This document shows, in pieces, positions 22,591 to 35,179 of a stretch of DNA of 64,000 bases. Below the pieces are notes generated by a model. That model had not been told where the DNA came from. It saw nothing but the letters and a program-made list of their open reading frames with translations, and made no database searches. The DNA lies in assembly GCA_963573305.1 (NCBI GenBank), contig OY754330.1, forward strand, positions 2,232,001 to 2,296,000. The letters are read 5' to 3'. The stretch's first letter is position 1; each line of letters opens with the position of its first letter. Both the position numbers and the translations under genes were made by a program. Origin of the DNA: Pyrrhosoma nymphula. Taxonomy: Eukaryota; Arthropoda; Insecta; Odonata; Coenagrionidae.

Positions 22591-24350
22591 TGAACGACCA
22601 ATGATGATTACGAAAAATATCACAATTCATGGCATCACATGGGTCAAACTCGCAAAAATGCTTTGCAATTAATTTTTTACACATACAAAACATTTCACTC
22701 CCTATCTCCCCCTTGTACTCGATAGCTCTGTCTTGGCGGTGCTTGACCCTACTTTTACATGTACATACCTAGAGTTTTGCCTCATACTTGATAAACATTG
22801 GGCTTACGGAGCTGTCGTCACCTGTAATGAGCCTGACACGGCTGTTATATGTTCCCTCAAGTGGGAAATACGCGGCCGTAGTGAATATTGTAGAGAAACG
22901 CAGAGTGGATGTAGCTACGTGGAATGTGATGCTATTTGTTGGCCAGCGGGCAAGGTGTAGTGTGGGTAATTCAAATATTCTCGTCACCCATATCACAGCC
23001 TAAATATTGTCACAGTTGTTCTGGCTGTGCCCAAATGTTGGCCATCTCATGAGCTATAGTACCAGATTCAGGGATGGCATGAAGGAAAGAGTGTGTGAAA
23101 CACTTATTGAAAGTTTGACGATGGGAAGAGGTGTTTGGGGATGATGAGATCGAGGAAGGGTGGGCATTACGTGGAGTGAAGGTGGCCATCCATTCGGATG
23201 GAGGGAGGGGTTGTGCATTACCCTAAGTAGCAGGGAGGGACAGAAGTTACGAAACTTGATGGCACTCACTTGTGAAATGCATGACATCCTGGAGAGGAAA
23301 GCATATGTAAGAGCATATGTGAGTCTTAGGACATGCCGGGGTTCCTGGGCACACAAATATTTGAGTTGGAAAGTAAGAAAAGGAAATGACAAGAAAAAAT
23401 ATTTTTCTGTTATGATTTCATATTTATTATGCTTATGGCATAGTTAATCAGTTTCACCAAATAGCAAATAATACGTGTTTATTATTGTTAAAATGTTCAC
23501 TGTTCACTCTCTGGAAAAAATTGAAAATATGACGGTAATTTTAGTAGGTATCTAGAAACTTGAAAAACAAAAAAAAAAGTGCTCCTTTTTTTGTCTAAGC
23601 AAATATATCAGCATTTCGGGGCCCCCGTGAGGTCGGGGGTCCGGGCCCAGTGTGCCCTTGTAGTAAAGACGGTATTGTGTAAGAGAGGTGGGATAAAGAG
23701 GCCGAGGGTTCATCAGGAGGTCCAAACATGAGCCCTGTGGCACCTGCTCATCGACGCCTCACTCCCCTTCACTGACATGAGACGCTTTCTAATGCCATCA
23801 AGTTTTGCTATACCTATACATTATAGACTGAAGATGATATTGGTGGAGGTGCAGTTGGCCGTTGAGGAAGATCTGTTGGAAAAGGGGGTATCTGAAGAGC
23901 GGCAGAGGGAGAATCATTTGCTCCTAGGATATGTACATATTCCCCATTCTTTCTTCATTCCACCCCAGCTGCAGAATCATTCCAGTTGGTCGATGGGGAC
24001 TATGCTGGCTGACATCCTGTTCTTGCATAGTGAAGTAATTTGCGCAGTCCTCCTTCCAGCCACGGTGTCCAGGAGATAACAGCAGTAAGTCCCTTTAATG
24101 GGCATATTACGTGCATTGCCAAATTTACTGATGTATCAGGTTAGGGTTTCATGGAATGTCAACGGCTTTTATAATTGAACCAAAACCACCTTGAAAATAA
24201 CATTCCATTACCAAATTCAGAATCAATTGTAACACAAGCTGGTATATGCATCATATTTCAGGGGCAGATACTGGCCATTGTTTTGGTTCGCAACTTTCCG
24301 GGAGCCTGAGGGTAGGATGCTTGATCGATTACTTGGAAGTATGGAACAAA

Positions 24351-24636
24351 CAAGGGCGTAATCAGGGAACGCTCTTGGGGGGTCGATTATAGTATTTGTG
24401 CCCCTCCCCTCCGCTCGGCGACTGTTACCATAGTGATGATCGCCAGTTGCTCCTTGGAAAACGTACCTTTTATAAAAACTTTACCTACAGCATGTCAAAA
24501 CTGATTACGGACGCTTGATTAGCATTTATCAAAATATGATTGTAGGATATTATTATAATTGAGCTTTTTCTCCATCGTTGGGGGGTGGGAGGGGCGATCC
24601 CCCAACTGGTAATGCCCCCCCCTGGTTATGCCATTG
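24351..24636. mobile_element. possible hAT-type miniature element, 286 bp
   Basis: The left end CAAGGGCGTAATCAGGG and the inverse of the right end CAATGGCATAACCAGGG agree at 12 of 17 positions, and both are followed by G-rich or C-rich tracts. No matching 8-bp duplication remains in the flanks. No coding sequence inside. Confidence 0.45.
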
Positions 24637-25369
24637 AATACTTGATGATTACGGTTTTTTCTATATATTCTTAAGAATTATGGGAGGGGACACCCCTGAC
24701 GATTAATGCGCTCCTGTAACATATTGATGTGTGCAGCTCTGCTAGATGACTGTTCTTTGAAAGCTCATTAGTTTTTACTGTGCAGTTTCATCAGAATAGG
24801 TGCAAATTATAATGTCTGTCATTAACATCGATTGGTAATAAGAGCATTAACATTCGATGTGTATAAAATTTGATAAACATTAATGCAGAGAATCAATATT
24901 TCCTCCCTGTCTCTCTCAGCATTGCAACGTTTACATTACTAGCTGCTTAGTAACTCGAATTCTAGTAACAATCATTCAACCCCAGTGATCCCAACCTAAT
25001 CACTCGTGCGTGGTAAGCATCAACGACAAAAACGTACATAATTTTACTAGGGTTGGCGCCGTTAGCGCTAACTAGCAGCGTTCACACGAGGAGCGTTTAA
25101 ACTGGCTATCGAGTAACTAGGGTAGAAAGCTGATATTGTAAACGGGGCATCCATTCGGAATTTTAATTAACCAAGAAACTACATAAGTGTTTTCTTTATG
25201 TGTTTTTTAACGATGGATACAAACAACCGAAAAATAAATCAAAATTCAAATAAAAATACAGTGATAGCTTACCAGAAATAGGTCCAAAGTTTACTTGAAT
25301 TGAGGTGTAGACACAAATTTGCTTTTGAATAAGTTGCATTTCAATGGCGCCTTTTTTGGGATAATCGAT

Positions 25370-25414
25370 TGTCATTTTTTACATTACTGTCATTTTTTAC
25401 ATTACTGTCATTTT
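25370..25414 (+). repeat. 18-bp minisatellite, 2.5 copies
   Basis: TGTCATTTTTTACATTAC repeats perfectly at 25370 and 25388, with a partial third copy at 25406. It lies about 480 bp upstream of the SH2B start codon. Confidence 0.9.
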
Positions 25415-25699
25415 TCCCGATTTAATTTATGAGGCATAAAGAAATATGACATAATTATCTAGTGAGATTTTTTGGTGAGGTTTACACGAAACTCGTTTTA
25501 ATATATCAGAATTAGCTTAGTTGATGCTTTTCGGCTGTACTCGGGTATGGCTCGGTTCGCTACTTGGAAAATTATGTAATCGCTTATATGTCGCGAATCG
25601 TCACAAGAAATATTAATTCAGTTTTATATACTTTAAAATTATAATTTTGAGCATTGCGATGGAATAATTGGGTAGGCATGCCAGTCATTAGTCTCCAAT

Positions 25700-25890
25700 T
25701 TGACTATAGTCATATGTCAATATGGCGGAAAGGAGTGGACAAGTATGTTGTGATTACATATGACGACGTTTTCCTAGGCGCCTGAAATGGCATCATATAT
25801 TTATGCCAGACTCTCAGGAATGTGAAAATTAACATGTTGATGAGGCAATGAGATCATAGAGATTTATGGATTGCATCCCTCATCTTGAGC
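25700..25890 (+). promoter_or_regulatory. candidate promoter and 5' UTR of the SH2B gene
   Basis: The segment contains CAATATGGCGGAAAGG at about 25717-25732, resembling the ATGGCGG element found at many TATA-less animal start sites. A short upstream frame, ATG AGA TCA TAG (about 25848), precedes the main start codon and could limit translation. No TATA box was seen. The transcription start is not determined. Confidence 0.3.
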
Positions 25891-26568
25891 ATGGCTAGTG
25901 CAACGCAAGACAGTGAAGAACGTTTAAACTGGATTGAATTTTGTGATAAGCATGCGAAGGGTGCTGCGTCGGATTTTGCTAAGGCTTTCTGTATTTACGT
26001 GAGTGCTAATCTACCGGAAAGTGCTCGAACAACAGTTTCGCATCGTGATTTTGTGCGCAAATTTGTAGATTGTTTTGTAGATCATTTTGAAAATGAGTTG
26101 GCTAAAAGAAATGTAACGAATCATAGTAAGGATAAAATTGTAAATGGCAGCTTGTCAGTCAGTGGCTCAGCCACAGTTTCCTCTGGCTCAGCGCTTAGAG
26201 CCAATAGTCATGAGGAATTCAGTGATTATTCGGAGCAAGAAGCCGACTCTCCATCGCCCAAAGTACACCATAAGCCATTTTTTCGAAGGTTGTCTTTCAA
26301 AGGGTTGAAAAAGGGCAAAGGATTTTTCCATAAGCAGCATTCTGACGAGGTTGAACTGTCGTCTCACCATCATCACGAAAAACATTCAAAGCATGACAAA
26401 CATTCAAAGACCAAGCTGGCTAAAATAGTTGTAGAATGCAGGAAAGAAGGTATAGTTAATTATTTAATGGGAGAAAATATGGATGGAACCCAAAAATGGG
26501 AAAGGTGCCGGCTTGCTTTGGTGAAGACTGTTGGCGGGTACATGCTGGAATTTTATTCCCCACCAAAG
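25891..26568 (+). CDS. SH2B-family adaptor, exon 1: dimerisation domain and start of PH domain
   Basis: SH2B/Lnk proteins are cytoplasmic adaptors that bind phosphorylated receptor kinases, including insulin-pathway receptors, and link them to downstream signalling. This exon gives residues 1-226, starting at ATG 25891 (MASATQDSEERLNW). Residues about 12-70 form the phenylalanine-zipper dimerisation domain, visible as phenylalanines in FCDKHAKGAASDFAKAF and RDFVRKFVDCFVDHF. Then come a serine-rich linker, a basic patch (FFRRLSFKGLKKGKGFF, about 130-146), a His-rich stretch and the first half of the PH domain (from about residue 177). The exon ends CCAAAG before GTAAGC, phase 0. A TTG six bases upstream is in frame but not a likely start. 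Exons 2-5 follow at 26644, 26923, 55224 and 63454; all phases agree. Confidence 0.93.
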
Positions 26569-26643
26569 GTAAGCGAGTTGGTTTAGTGATAACAATTCTT
26601 ATTTATTTGTTTTAAACTAACGCATTAATTGCCCCCACTCAAG

Positions 26644-26745
26644 GCCGTGAAACCGAAAAGTGGTGTGTTCTGCTTTTTGATTACTGAAGCACGAGAGACC
26701 ACTGCGTTAGAGATGCCTGACCATGAAAATACTTTCGTTCTTAAA
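26644..26745 (+). CDS. SH2B-family adaptor, exon 2: PH domain middle
   Basis: It encodes 34 residues (227-260), AVKPKSGVFCFLITEARETT onward, continuing the PH-domain beta strands. The acceptor is the AAG at 26641-26643 after a C-rich stretch, and the donor is GTGAGT. Both ends are phase 0. The upstream intron is only 75 bp, normal for small insect introns. Confidence 0.9.
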
Positions 26746-26922
26746 GTGAGTTTCAACATTTTCTAGTACTCCTGAGTTGTTAATCGTCTGGAAATTCTTA
26801 CTCCCTTTGAACGTATGTAGTGTAATGAAATTGACAAGTACCTATGCCAATCGTTCTATATTTTCCAAATGATTCTTGATGTCAGTTATGTTCTCAATTT
26901 AACTAAGTTTCTATCTTTTAAG

Positions 26923-27044
26923 GCTGAAAATAACATGGAGTATGTCATTGAAGCTCACGATACTGATGACATGAGATCGTGGCTTGCCACTATAAAGTAT
27001 TGCATGCGGACTACTCTTCCGAGCAGTGAAAACCCTGATGGAAG
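26923..27044 (+). CDS. SH2B-family adaptor, exon 3: PH domain end
   Basis: It encodes residues 261-300 plus two bases of codon 301. MEYVIEAHDTDDMRSWLATI contains the conserved PH C-terminal helix tryptophan (residue 280). The acceptor is TTTTAAG and the donor GTACAA. The exon ends two bases into a codon (AG), which exon 4 completes with G to give Arg. After it begins the 28-kb intron. An alternative reading through the donor meets a stop at about 27103. Confidence 0.9.
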
Positions 27045-27599
27045 GTACAATACAAGTTATCATCACATTACAAGTCTTCCCATTTTAGTTGCACTTAAGC
27101 TTTAAATTTATTTGTTAATTATTCGTAATGACTGTAGAGCTAAACTTACTGGCTCATGAAATGTGTGTTTCAAATGCTCCACGTTGGAAAAGTTAGTACG
27201 TATAGCTTGGTTGAAAGTTCCTGGCAATTCTAACCGTAGAACGGCAGAAAGAGTAGTGGAAATTACATTTGAGGAAGATAGTTAAGAGGGTGAATTCCAC
27301 TTGGAAGAATGACCACTATCACTCACTACCACTTCAAGCGGCAATTCGTCAAAATAGACCTGCCTAGACCAAAGAGTAGTTTCTACCCAGGTGCCAGGAA
27401 TTTACTACCGAGCTATGGTGAGTTTCATTATGGATTGACACCAACCAGTGACTTACAACTGTTAAACTAGAAGGTTGCTTCAAATCAGCAGTACTACTAG
27501 AGATTACAGAAAATTTCAATTATAAAGGTAGCTGAAGACATTTTTATTTAAGTAACAAGATTGCCTTCATGGTGACGATCCAGTGCATCAAAACCATGG

Positions 27600-29000
27600 T
27601 TATATTAATTCTCATCTATTGGAAAATTGCAATTTCTGTTCTTCATTACGCTGAACTTCCACCTTATCACGCCTAATACTTCTCTTTTTTCAATTGTTCT
27701 AACCGTCTCACCCACATAGACTTGGCCACATTTAAATGGGATATGATAGACTTCAGGAGTCATGAGGTCGATTGGGTCCTTCGCTCTCATTATATGGTCT
27801 CCAAGTTTGGCCATAGGCTTGTGACTAGGCTAGGACAGCTGCTATGTCGTATCTCTTCAGAGTCCTTGAGATTTTTCCCAAAATTGTGGAAACGTAGGGT
27901 AGAAAGGCACTGGCGGATGGTTTATGGGATTCTTTGTCTTCATCCACATTCCGAGTTTTGAGGCACTTATTTGGAGGGGCCAAGGAGATTTGTCGTTCTC
28001 TGCATCCGTTTTGACGGAAGGTCCTTCTGGGGTGTTCTAACTCTATGCAAATTATCGGAATTAGAAATGGCCTTTGCACAATGCATAAGTGTATGAAGGA
28101 CAGCTCCTAGTTGTGAAGGGTGATGATGGCTGTGGCCGTTCAGATCTGTATGTGTATAAGGCTTGCATTAAACGCTGTGCCCGAGCCTGCCATTATCGTT
28201 CCGCTGGACAAGGATGTTGAGAAATATGATCCTGTTGTTTTTCTCCGTCTCCATTGTGAATTGGATATTCCGATTTTGGTTGTTCACTTGAACTAAAAAT
28301 AACAAAAGGGCATCCGGTCCATGAGGCCAAATAATGAATTTGTATTCCACGTATCTGAAGTGGCACTTAGGGCATAGAGGAGCTGATGAAAGTGCTTTCT
28401 CCTTGAAATCTTGCATATAAAAGTTGGCTGTGGCTGGTGGCAAAGTAGATCCCATTACCACTCCATCATCCACCTATTTGTAGGAGCAACCATCTTATTT
28501 GAAATATGTAGATGTAAGTGCATGGTGGAAAAGTTCAACCGTTTTGCTATCAAATTTGGGATCCAGGGGCTTGAAGGTTTCGGTGAGAGGAACGCAGGTG
28601 AGGAGAGAAATAACATTGAAGCTAACCAAAATGTCTGTTTCATCCATGTGAATGTTAGCAAGGGTCTTCACAAACTCGGCTGAGTTTTTTATGTGGTGTT
28701 CACCAACACCAACATATGGAGCTAAGATTCCCGTGAGGTATTTAGCCAAGATGTAAGTAGGAGAGCACTCACAATAGGTCTTAAAGGAACCCCTTCCTTG
28801 TGGATTTTTGCTAATCCATGTATAGTCTAGGAGGGTCTGGCGCCTGTGGGTAAATGTTCTTGGCCGTTTCCTCTGAGAGACCCGATCTCTTTATTAGTGA
28901 AATTTTCCTCCTCGTGCATGGAAACGGACAAGTTCGGTGCCTTGCAAAAGGATTTTTTCAAAAGCAGGGCAAACCATAATGGAAAAAAGTGTTGCTTGGG
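27600..29000 (-). pseudogene. Penelope-like retroelement (reverse transcriptase plus GIY-YIG), decayed
   Basis: Reading the minus strand from 29000: KIHKEGVPLRPIVSA, then AKYLTGILAPYVG, HHIKNSAEFVKTL and LVSFNVISLLTCVPLTET, then MGSTLPPATANFYMQDF, RYVEYKFIIWPHG and NRIIFLNILVQR, and finally a GIY-YIG-like VYHIPFKCGQVYVGETVRT. This order is that of Penelope-like elements: reverse transcriptase followed by GIY-YIG endonuclease. The active-site YVDD is replaced by YVEY, and several frameshifts occur (for example near 28760-28830). Neither terminal repeat was located. It is inactive. Confidence 0.85.
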
Positions 29001-29950
29001 ACCTTCTTAACTTTCCCTGATGATTTTCATTAATGGTAATGTTCAGAAAAGTTGGTAAAAAACATGTGTAGGCTTTCAAGGCTCACCTGAAAAAAGGTGC
29101 GAGGAATAGAATGGCTGAAATGCATGAAGGCCAAGTTGTTATTGCCTGATCAATGACATCAAATTTGCAAGATGGAGATGTTTAGTAAGCATTTCAAAAA
29201 TAAAGAAACTGTTTGTCCCTAAAATTTTGATGACACCGGGACTAGCCATGGCATTCCCTCCACGGAGTAACCTGCAAGAAAGATATGGAGTCGTCAGTCG
29301 GGAAGGGGATCAAAACAGCTTGGAACTTAATCACCACAGTCTATTGTGCATGGACCAAGTTTTTGAACAAATTTCTATGTATATATATAGAATGGTTGAA
29401 GCTTCAGAGTGTACCAGAAGATGCCTTATCAAGGTGGAACCAATCTTCGTTTTAAGCTAAGTTTTTTGTTCAAAAATGGATATCTTTCACTTCCACGAAG
29501 TCAAGCCTGAAAAAATAAAAATTTATTTTTGAATAAGTCTATAAATAATGGCTCCTCAACAACACTGAAAGCATGAAGACCTCCTGCAATCCATTTCCTT
29601 ATTTTGATGGTCAATTCTTCAGCAGCCTTCTGTCGTGTTCACTACTCCACTTTTCACCTAAGGTTAGCTTCCATTGTTTCAAGGTTCAGACTGCAGACTT
29701 TGACATTGAACTAGCTGAAGGCTCGTTAACTGCTGTTCTTTTAGTTATGAACTCAGGACAACTTCTTACATCTATTGGGTGACTGGACTGCACGTTGCTT
29801 ATGGGGTACGCCCTAGCCTTCATTCTTTTTTCCTTTTGACATCTCATCCACAATTCTGGTGGATTTTTTATGACTGGATGCCCTCCCTTATGTCAACCCT
29901 CGCCAATTTTTCCTGTCTTGCCGCCAGTGCAGGGTTGAGCTGGCTTGCTC

Positions 29951-30587
29951 CATTAGCGGTCGTGCATTAACTACATTACCATTTTCAGTGTTCCCCCCCC
30001 TTCAAAAATATTTTATCGATTATGGAGTGAGTTTAGTTTTAGGGATAGGTTGAAATTAGACAAATTAAGTACCCAAACTAGATATAATAACTATAGATAG
30101 CTATAGATATAATAGAATAACTCTAATTTTAATTGGAACAAGTGATATTCATTTTCTACTTCTAAAAATCAACCATGAATCATGCCGCAAGGGGCTGTGC
30201 TCATCTACTTTAAGTTTTCTTCCCTCCCCTCACTTCTGACTGCTGCATTGAAAAGTGTTGTCACGAGGTCGCTATTCAACCAGCGAGAAGGTTAAAATGT
30301 AAGCAATTTGATGGTATTGTAGACTTGCAACATTGTAGGTGCAATGGTTCAGTTACATTGAGTTAAAGTAGAAGCTTGGGGTGTTAAGAAACACCCCGGG
30401 TGCCCTTCCTCATGTTTAACTCGGTAGTATTGTCGACGGGATGTTGACGAGTAAGAAACGTAAACAGGTGCATTGTAACAGCTACGTTACTTTGAGTGAA
30501 ACCCCCCTCCCCCTCGTTACCCGCCGTAGGTTTTTTGGCGACCCCCTACCCAAGTAGATAACGTAGTTAATGCACGACCCCTTAGTG
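29951..30587. mobile_element. hAT-like miniature element, 637 bp
   Basis: The left end CATTAGCGGTCGTGCATTAA and the inverse of the right end CACTAAGGGGTCGTGCATTA share GGTCGTGCATTAACTAC, an imperfect inverted repeat over about 24 bp. Flanking octamers GCTTGCTC and GCTGGTTT match at 5 of 8, a weak hAT-type duplication. C-rich tracts follow each terminus. No transposase frame. Confidence 0.6.
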
Positions 30588-31183
30588 GCTGGTTTGTATT
30601 GAGTCGTACAGTAGACGTTGAAAACTTGAAGTTTGAAAAGATTCCGGTGGTGAGCGGAGATTGTATGATTTTCTGATAAGCCATTGAATCAGCCGAGCAT
30701 ACTATTAACATGGTTTGGTGTTCAATTTTGTTCATGCCATCTGTGAAATTATTTGGCCTGTATGGCATCGGTGTGTGTTCAAGAGCATCAAGTATAATAG
30801 GAGCATTTTTCATTTGCATCCCCAGGCCATTCACTTGGAAATTTTCCTGTAGTCGTAGCATTTTTCTCATCCCATTTGCATGCTTACCTTTCAAGCCTGC
30901 CTGCCTGCATGTTTCACCTAGTGATCTCTTTCAAGTTGACTACGATCAATGATCTCTCAGGAAAGTCGTGATTGATATAAAATCGTAACGAACGCTGCTC
31001 CCGCTGGACATTCGTGATTATATACTGTAGTCATGACCTATGTGTACAGCTGCCTTTTTTAGTGCCGGTTTCTGTGGAGTTGTGGGTAATTCTTCGAAAA
31101 CAATTGAAGGCACAATTGTGCAATACGTTCAAAGGTTTGTTTTGTTCATACACAGTGTTCTTGGTTTGTGATTTTAAGCATAA
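30588..31183. other. no gene recognised
   Basis: Intronic, AT-rich sequence between two transposons. No frame or terminal repeat was recognised. Confidence 0.6.
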
Positions 31184-32339
31184 TTAACCACTCATCTGGG
31201 TATTTAAATTCTCGGTTTCCTACCCGTGGTGGGTATTTAATTTAGAATCGAGGCGTATTTTTACCTTTTTTAATGGGAAGTTTTAAGCGGTCAAAAAAAT
31301 TTCTAGTTCATAAAATTTAGCCAATTTTTTGACCGATTATTGAACAACAATGAAGTAATTTTATAATTTTTATTAATGAATTACAAAAATTATTAATATA
31401 AATTATAAAAAATATGTAAATATATATGTAAAATGATAGAATCTTCGACAATATGATATAAATCCATTGTATATTAACTTGTATAGATCATATTTGATAA
31501 ACTAATAATGATTAATATAGTTTGAAGGAGTAACATTTTAGTGATGCCATGAATTGTTGCTGGCTAATTTTCAATTTTAACATATTCAACGATAATATGC
31601 AGGAATTTGTAGTAATTTCAAAATGGAATGAATGGAATAGGTTAAGACATCAATGAAGATTTATTATGATTAAAGAGAGTATTTATTAATTAAAAAAATT
31701 AATAACAATTAAAAATTGTTTATTAATAATTTATCACCACGAGTTTTTACTCTATGCTATATTTTTGAAAATAATGGTACAGTAGGTGTTGAAAAAATAT
31801 TTTTAGGAAAAAATCATGAAAAAATACTTTTTGTTGTAAAATATTTGTTGAATTGCCGGGAAAACAAGGGAACCTCCACTTTCTCCTGCACGAACCCAGA
31901 GGAGGAACCCAACCTGCATACTCCCCTTCCTGGACGCCCGGCGGGCGGCAACAGCCTCGACTGCAGCTTGACGTCACCATTCACTCCCTACTAAACTTCC
32001 CTTCCTCCTCTGCCCATCACACCCAGCGTGTCATAGTACACATTGTTAGAATGTACAAGGGTTACAGTTAATCATGCAATGAACACAATCACTAACCTCT
32101 CTTCAAAGAAAAGAATCACACTAAAACAAATACATCTAAGGAAGGATTATCAACGTAAAATTGAAGAAAAACATGTGCATTTCACTAAGTTTCCCAGGCA
32201 ATTGAAATGCCAAATTATAAAATTGAAAACTATTGTATAAGTTTATTGCATGAATTATTATGGATAAGGCCGTCACTCCTGCCAACCCCACCCATGTTTT
32301 TGTGATAGCCCTGCACCAAAACTGATTTTACCTCTATTT

Positions 32340-34390
32340 TCCCTCTTTTCTCTACTTCACGTATCATGCAATGTACTTACCACTGTCACATCTCTTTTGT
32401 CCTTCCCATTTATGATCTTACCACGAAATGCCACTGATATTTCTCCTTATTTCAGTTTTGCAAATTTCACGGATTGGGGAAACTCCTTTCTGCTGGAAAA
32501 AATTGTTCCGACTACGTCAGTTTTACTTTCATCTAGTTTGTCCACCAATCTAGAGCTAGTGTACCAATTATCTAGGTACAAAGTATGTCCCTTTCTCAAA
32601 AGGGCATCTGCTAAGTCGAAAATGATACAGGCACTAATATTCTCCGCTTTATATCTCTCACTGTACATAAGGTCCTTCCCCGTGCATACCGTATAAACTC
32701 GTGTAAGAGACGCACCTTTTTTCCCAGAAATCGCAGCCGAAAATGAGGGTGCGCCTCTTACACGAATCTGTCCGTTGCAAAATTCCGTCACCCGAGTTTG
32801 AAGACTAATATCTCAGAGATGGCTCAATCGATTTTAAAATGAAGTACATCAAATTAAAGCTTGTTTATTTCTGCGTTTATTGATGGTGTACAAAACATTT
32901 TACCGTTTATATCGATTTCAGTGTGTGCTTAAAAACAGAATTTTAGCGCATTTTCCCGGGTACCGGACGGATGCATCGCATTTACGGCTTCGTAATAACA
33001 ACACGGATCAAGATATCGAAATTTCCTTTACAAATATTGTAGCAAAGATCTTTCCTAACAGCTATACGAAGTTTCATATTATTTAATGCATTAGTATTTT
33101 AGTTATAGATGCCAATGCACGGATCCGTTATTTTCCGTTCCGCGCATCCCTGAAAACCGCCGTTTAGACCTTCTTCAAGCTCTCGAGTTCATCATCATGA
33201 ATCCACTTATAAAATCTTAAAGGAATTCGTTGGTTAATCAATATCGATTAACATTTATTTTGGAAAAAGAGCGCGTTCAACTGCCAGGAGCATGCACGGA
33301 AGAGAAAGGGAGAGGCGCGCGCTGTTGCCCAGTCGGAGGGCTATCCGTAAGGCGCGCGAGGGAGTCTACTACAGGCATTACCTGCGGGGGAAAACCAGTT
33401 GTCTTTTCTCTGTGCATGAGTCATTTGGACTCGGTAAATAGTGGCATAAAGTGTGACGCGGCGTTCGGGCACGCGGCACACGGGCGTTCCTCCGCGTTGT
33501 CTTGTAGAGGAACACCCGAAAGCCGTTACCAATATGGAGAAACGCCGCGGAAACCTCAGATCCAAGTTACCTCAGGGGTCTATATATGCCTATGAAAAAT
33601 GCCGCGTAAATTATAAGAGAATATCGCAAGCGGAAGGCTTTGAAAATGGCCGAAAGTTCGCAGTTAGGCCCGCAAAACCTCGCAATAAAAGAAAAAAAAA
33701 CTCAAAAATTTTTTCTTCAACTTCGACGCACAAAAAGAGGGGTGCGCCTCTTACACGCGTTTATACGGTATATGAAAATTCCATATATAGCCAGAATTAC
33801 TTTTGCATACAACAAAAACTTTTACACCATATTTATTCTGCATTGAGAGTATATACTGTTTCCAGGAAATACGACCTTTCCACATAAGTAGAGGTTCATC
33901 TACGACCAATATCCTGGTCAGGGGAGTAAATGATTGCAAATTTATCTCTCAAAAATTGCAAAACTGGGTCTATTTTGAAAATTTTCCTATCGCTAACATT
34001 TGCATTGAACGTGCTGTTATCCGCAAAAGGTGAAATCTCTTTTCACTGAATACTTTTGATAATAAATGAGTTGCTACGATAACTAGTTTGCTGAAATAAA
34101 TTCCATAATATGGTTTCACAAATAGTTCGTAACACTCTAGAATGCTCTCCCTATCCTCAACTTTCGAGTCCAGTCTTACCTTCAAACCATCAAACTCGAA
34201 CTTCTCTCTCACTTCTTCATTAGCACTCAAAACTTTGGGGTAACGAGATTGATTTGTTATCTATTCCTCCTCCAGGACATCTTCTCCCTCCTATTGTCTC
34301 GCTGTCACTGACATCAGTATTGTTGTATTCATCACTGGAACCACTTTCTTCATCACTCTCTTCTAAAGAAATGAACTATTTATTCCTCTG
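32340..34390 (-). pseudogene. piggyBac transposase, interrupted and frameshifted
   Basis: Minus-strand pieces in order are an acidic N-terminus (SGSSDEYNNTDVSDSE, about 34345-34300), a conserved domain part at 34230-33970, then ILVVDEPLLMWKGRISWKQY and SGYIWNFHI (33940-33772). After the nested element come CTGKDLMYSERY, DLADALLRKGHTLYLDNWYT and KTDVVGTIF (to 32447), then GKDKRDVTVVSTL near 32370. These are the piggyBac DDE-domain blocks (DE-L-WKGR, Y-GK, LDNWYTS, KRDV). Frameshifts and the 1080-bp insertion inactivate it. The C-terminal cysteine-rich finger was not seen. Confidence 0.85.
32689..33768 (+). mobile_element. 1080-bp TA-flanked inverted-repeat element nested in piggyBac
   Basis: The left end CCGTATAAACTCGTGTAAG and the inverse of the right end CCGTATAAACGCGTGTAAG match except one base, and similarity continues through the GCGCACC block for about 28 bp. 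TA is duplicated on each side (32687-32688, 33769-33770). Removing the element restores the piggyBac frame (NFHI then CTGK), which fixes the borders. A further inverse of GTGTAAGAGGCGCACC lies inside the left end near 32745. The interior is GC-rich. A weak trace of a pogo-type DNA-binding block (GRKFAV near 33643) may be present, but no transposase remains. The TA duplication fits the Tc1/mariner/pogo group. Confidence 0.82.
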
Positions 34391-35179
34391 TCGGTTAAAT
34401 CCGTTTTCTTTTGCTTGTTGAAGCTATAATCAGAACCAAAACAAAATTATTTAAAATGAAATATTTTATATAAAATCACCAGAAATAACAACAAAACTGC
34501 AAAAATATTCCGCATGTTACTCACGCAGAGGAAAGATCCAAAAACACCGACAACCGCTACTCCAACACTCGACGGATAACTGGGGACAACTCTACTGTTT
34601 GAAGATTTTCAAAGCAGCTAATTATACATCTCTTATGTGTGAAACCGAGGAGACCACCCTTTGCGAAGGATTAGCAGGGTGGTTTCTTTCGGGAAAAACC
34701 CGAGCGCGAGGGGTTTGCCGTCGGGAGTAATAACATGAACTATCCTCCTGTCTTGGTACCATAAAATATTCCATGGCCAGGAAAAAGACTGGCTTTGGGC
34801 GCAAGATATTATAAAATAGCACATACTTCACTGAAATGAATGTTTGGGAACGAGAAAGCAAATATGTTTTCGTGACGACCTGAGAATAAGAAAAGCGAAC
34901 GAAGCATCGTAGGGGCAAGGTGAATGCAACCCGCAACACAACTACAACGTTTCAGTATGAGACGTAGAGCTTCATAGAATAGTACGGTAGAACCCATCTA
35001 ACGATGGAAGATTAAACTAAAAGGATGCCTCTAAGGCATGCAGCAGCTCTGTGGCAGAATATCACGGCATTACCTTAGCAAATTAACCGAAAATCGTCAT
35101 GATGTATATATACGGCATCCCCAGTACCGGAGCAACCGTCCATGACGTATATATACAGCATACCCAGGTGAGTGGTTAA

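Larger units (their letters stand above)
22600..25690. other. intergenic region left of the SH2B gene
   Basis: Short frames only; none has a domain or consistent splice signals. It contains a possible hAT miniature element (24351-24636) and a small minisatellite (25370-25414). No gene is supported. Confidence 0.5.
31184..35179 (-). mobile_element. complete piggyBac-superfamily element, inactive
   Basis: TTAA lies at both ends (31184-31187 and 35176-35179), the piggyBac target duplication. The inner ends CCACTCATCTGGGTAT and the inverse of the right end CCACTCACCTGGGTAT agree at 15 of 16 positions. Close to the right end is a short direct repeat around TATATATACRGCAT (about 35105 and 35148). 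The transposase is on the minus strand at 32340-34390, and a 1080-bp TA-flanked element is nested within it. Total 3988 bp between the TTAA copies. Confidence 0.88.
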
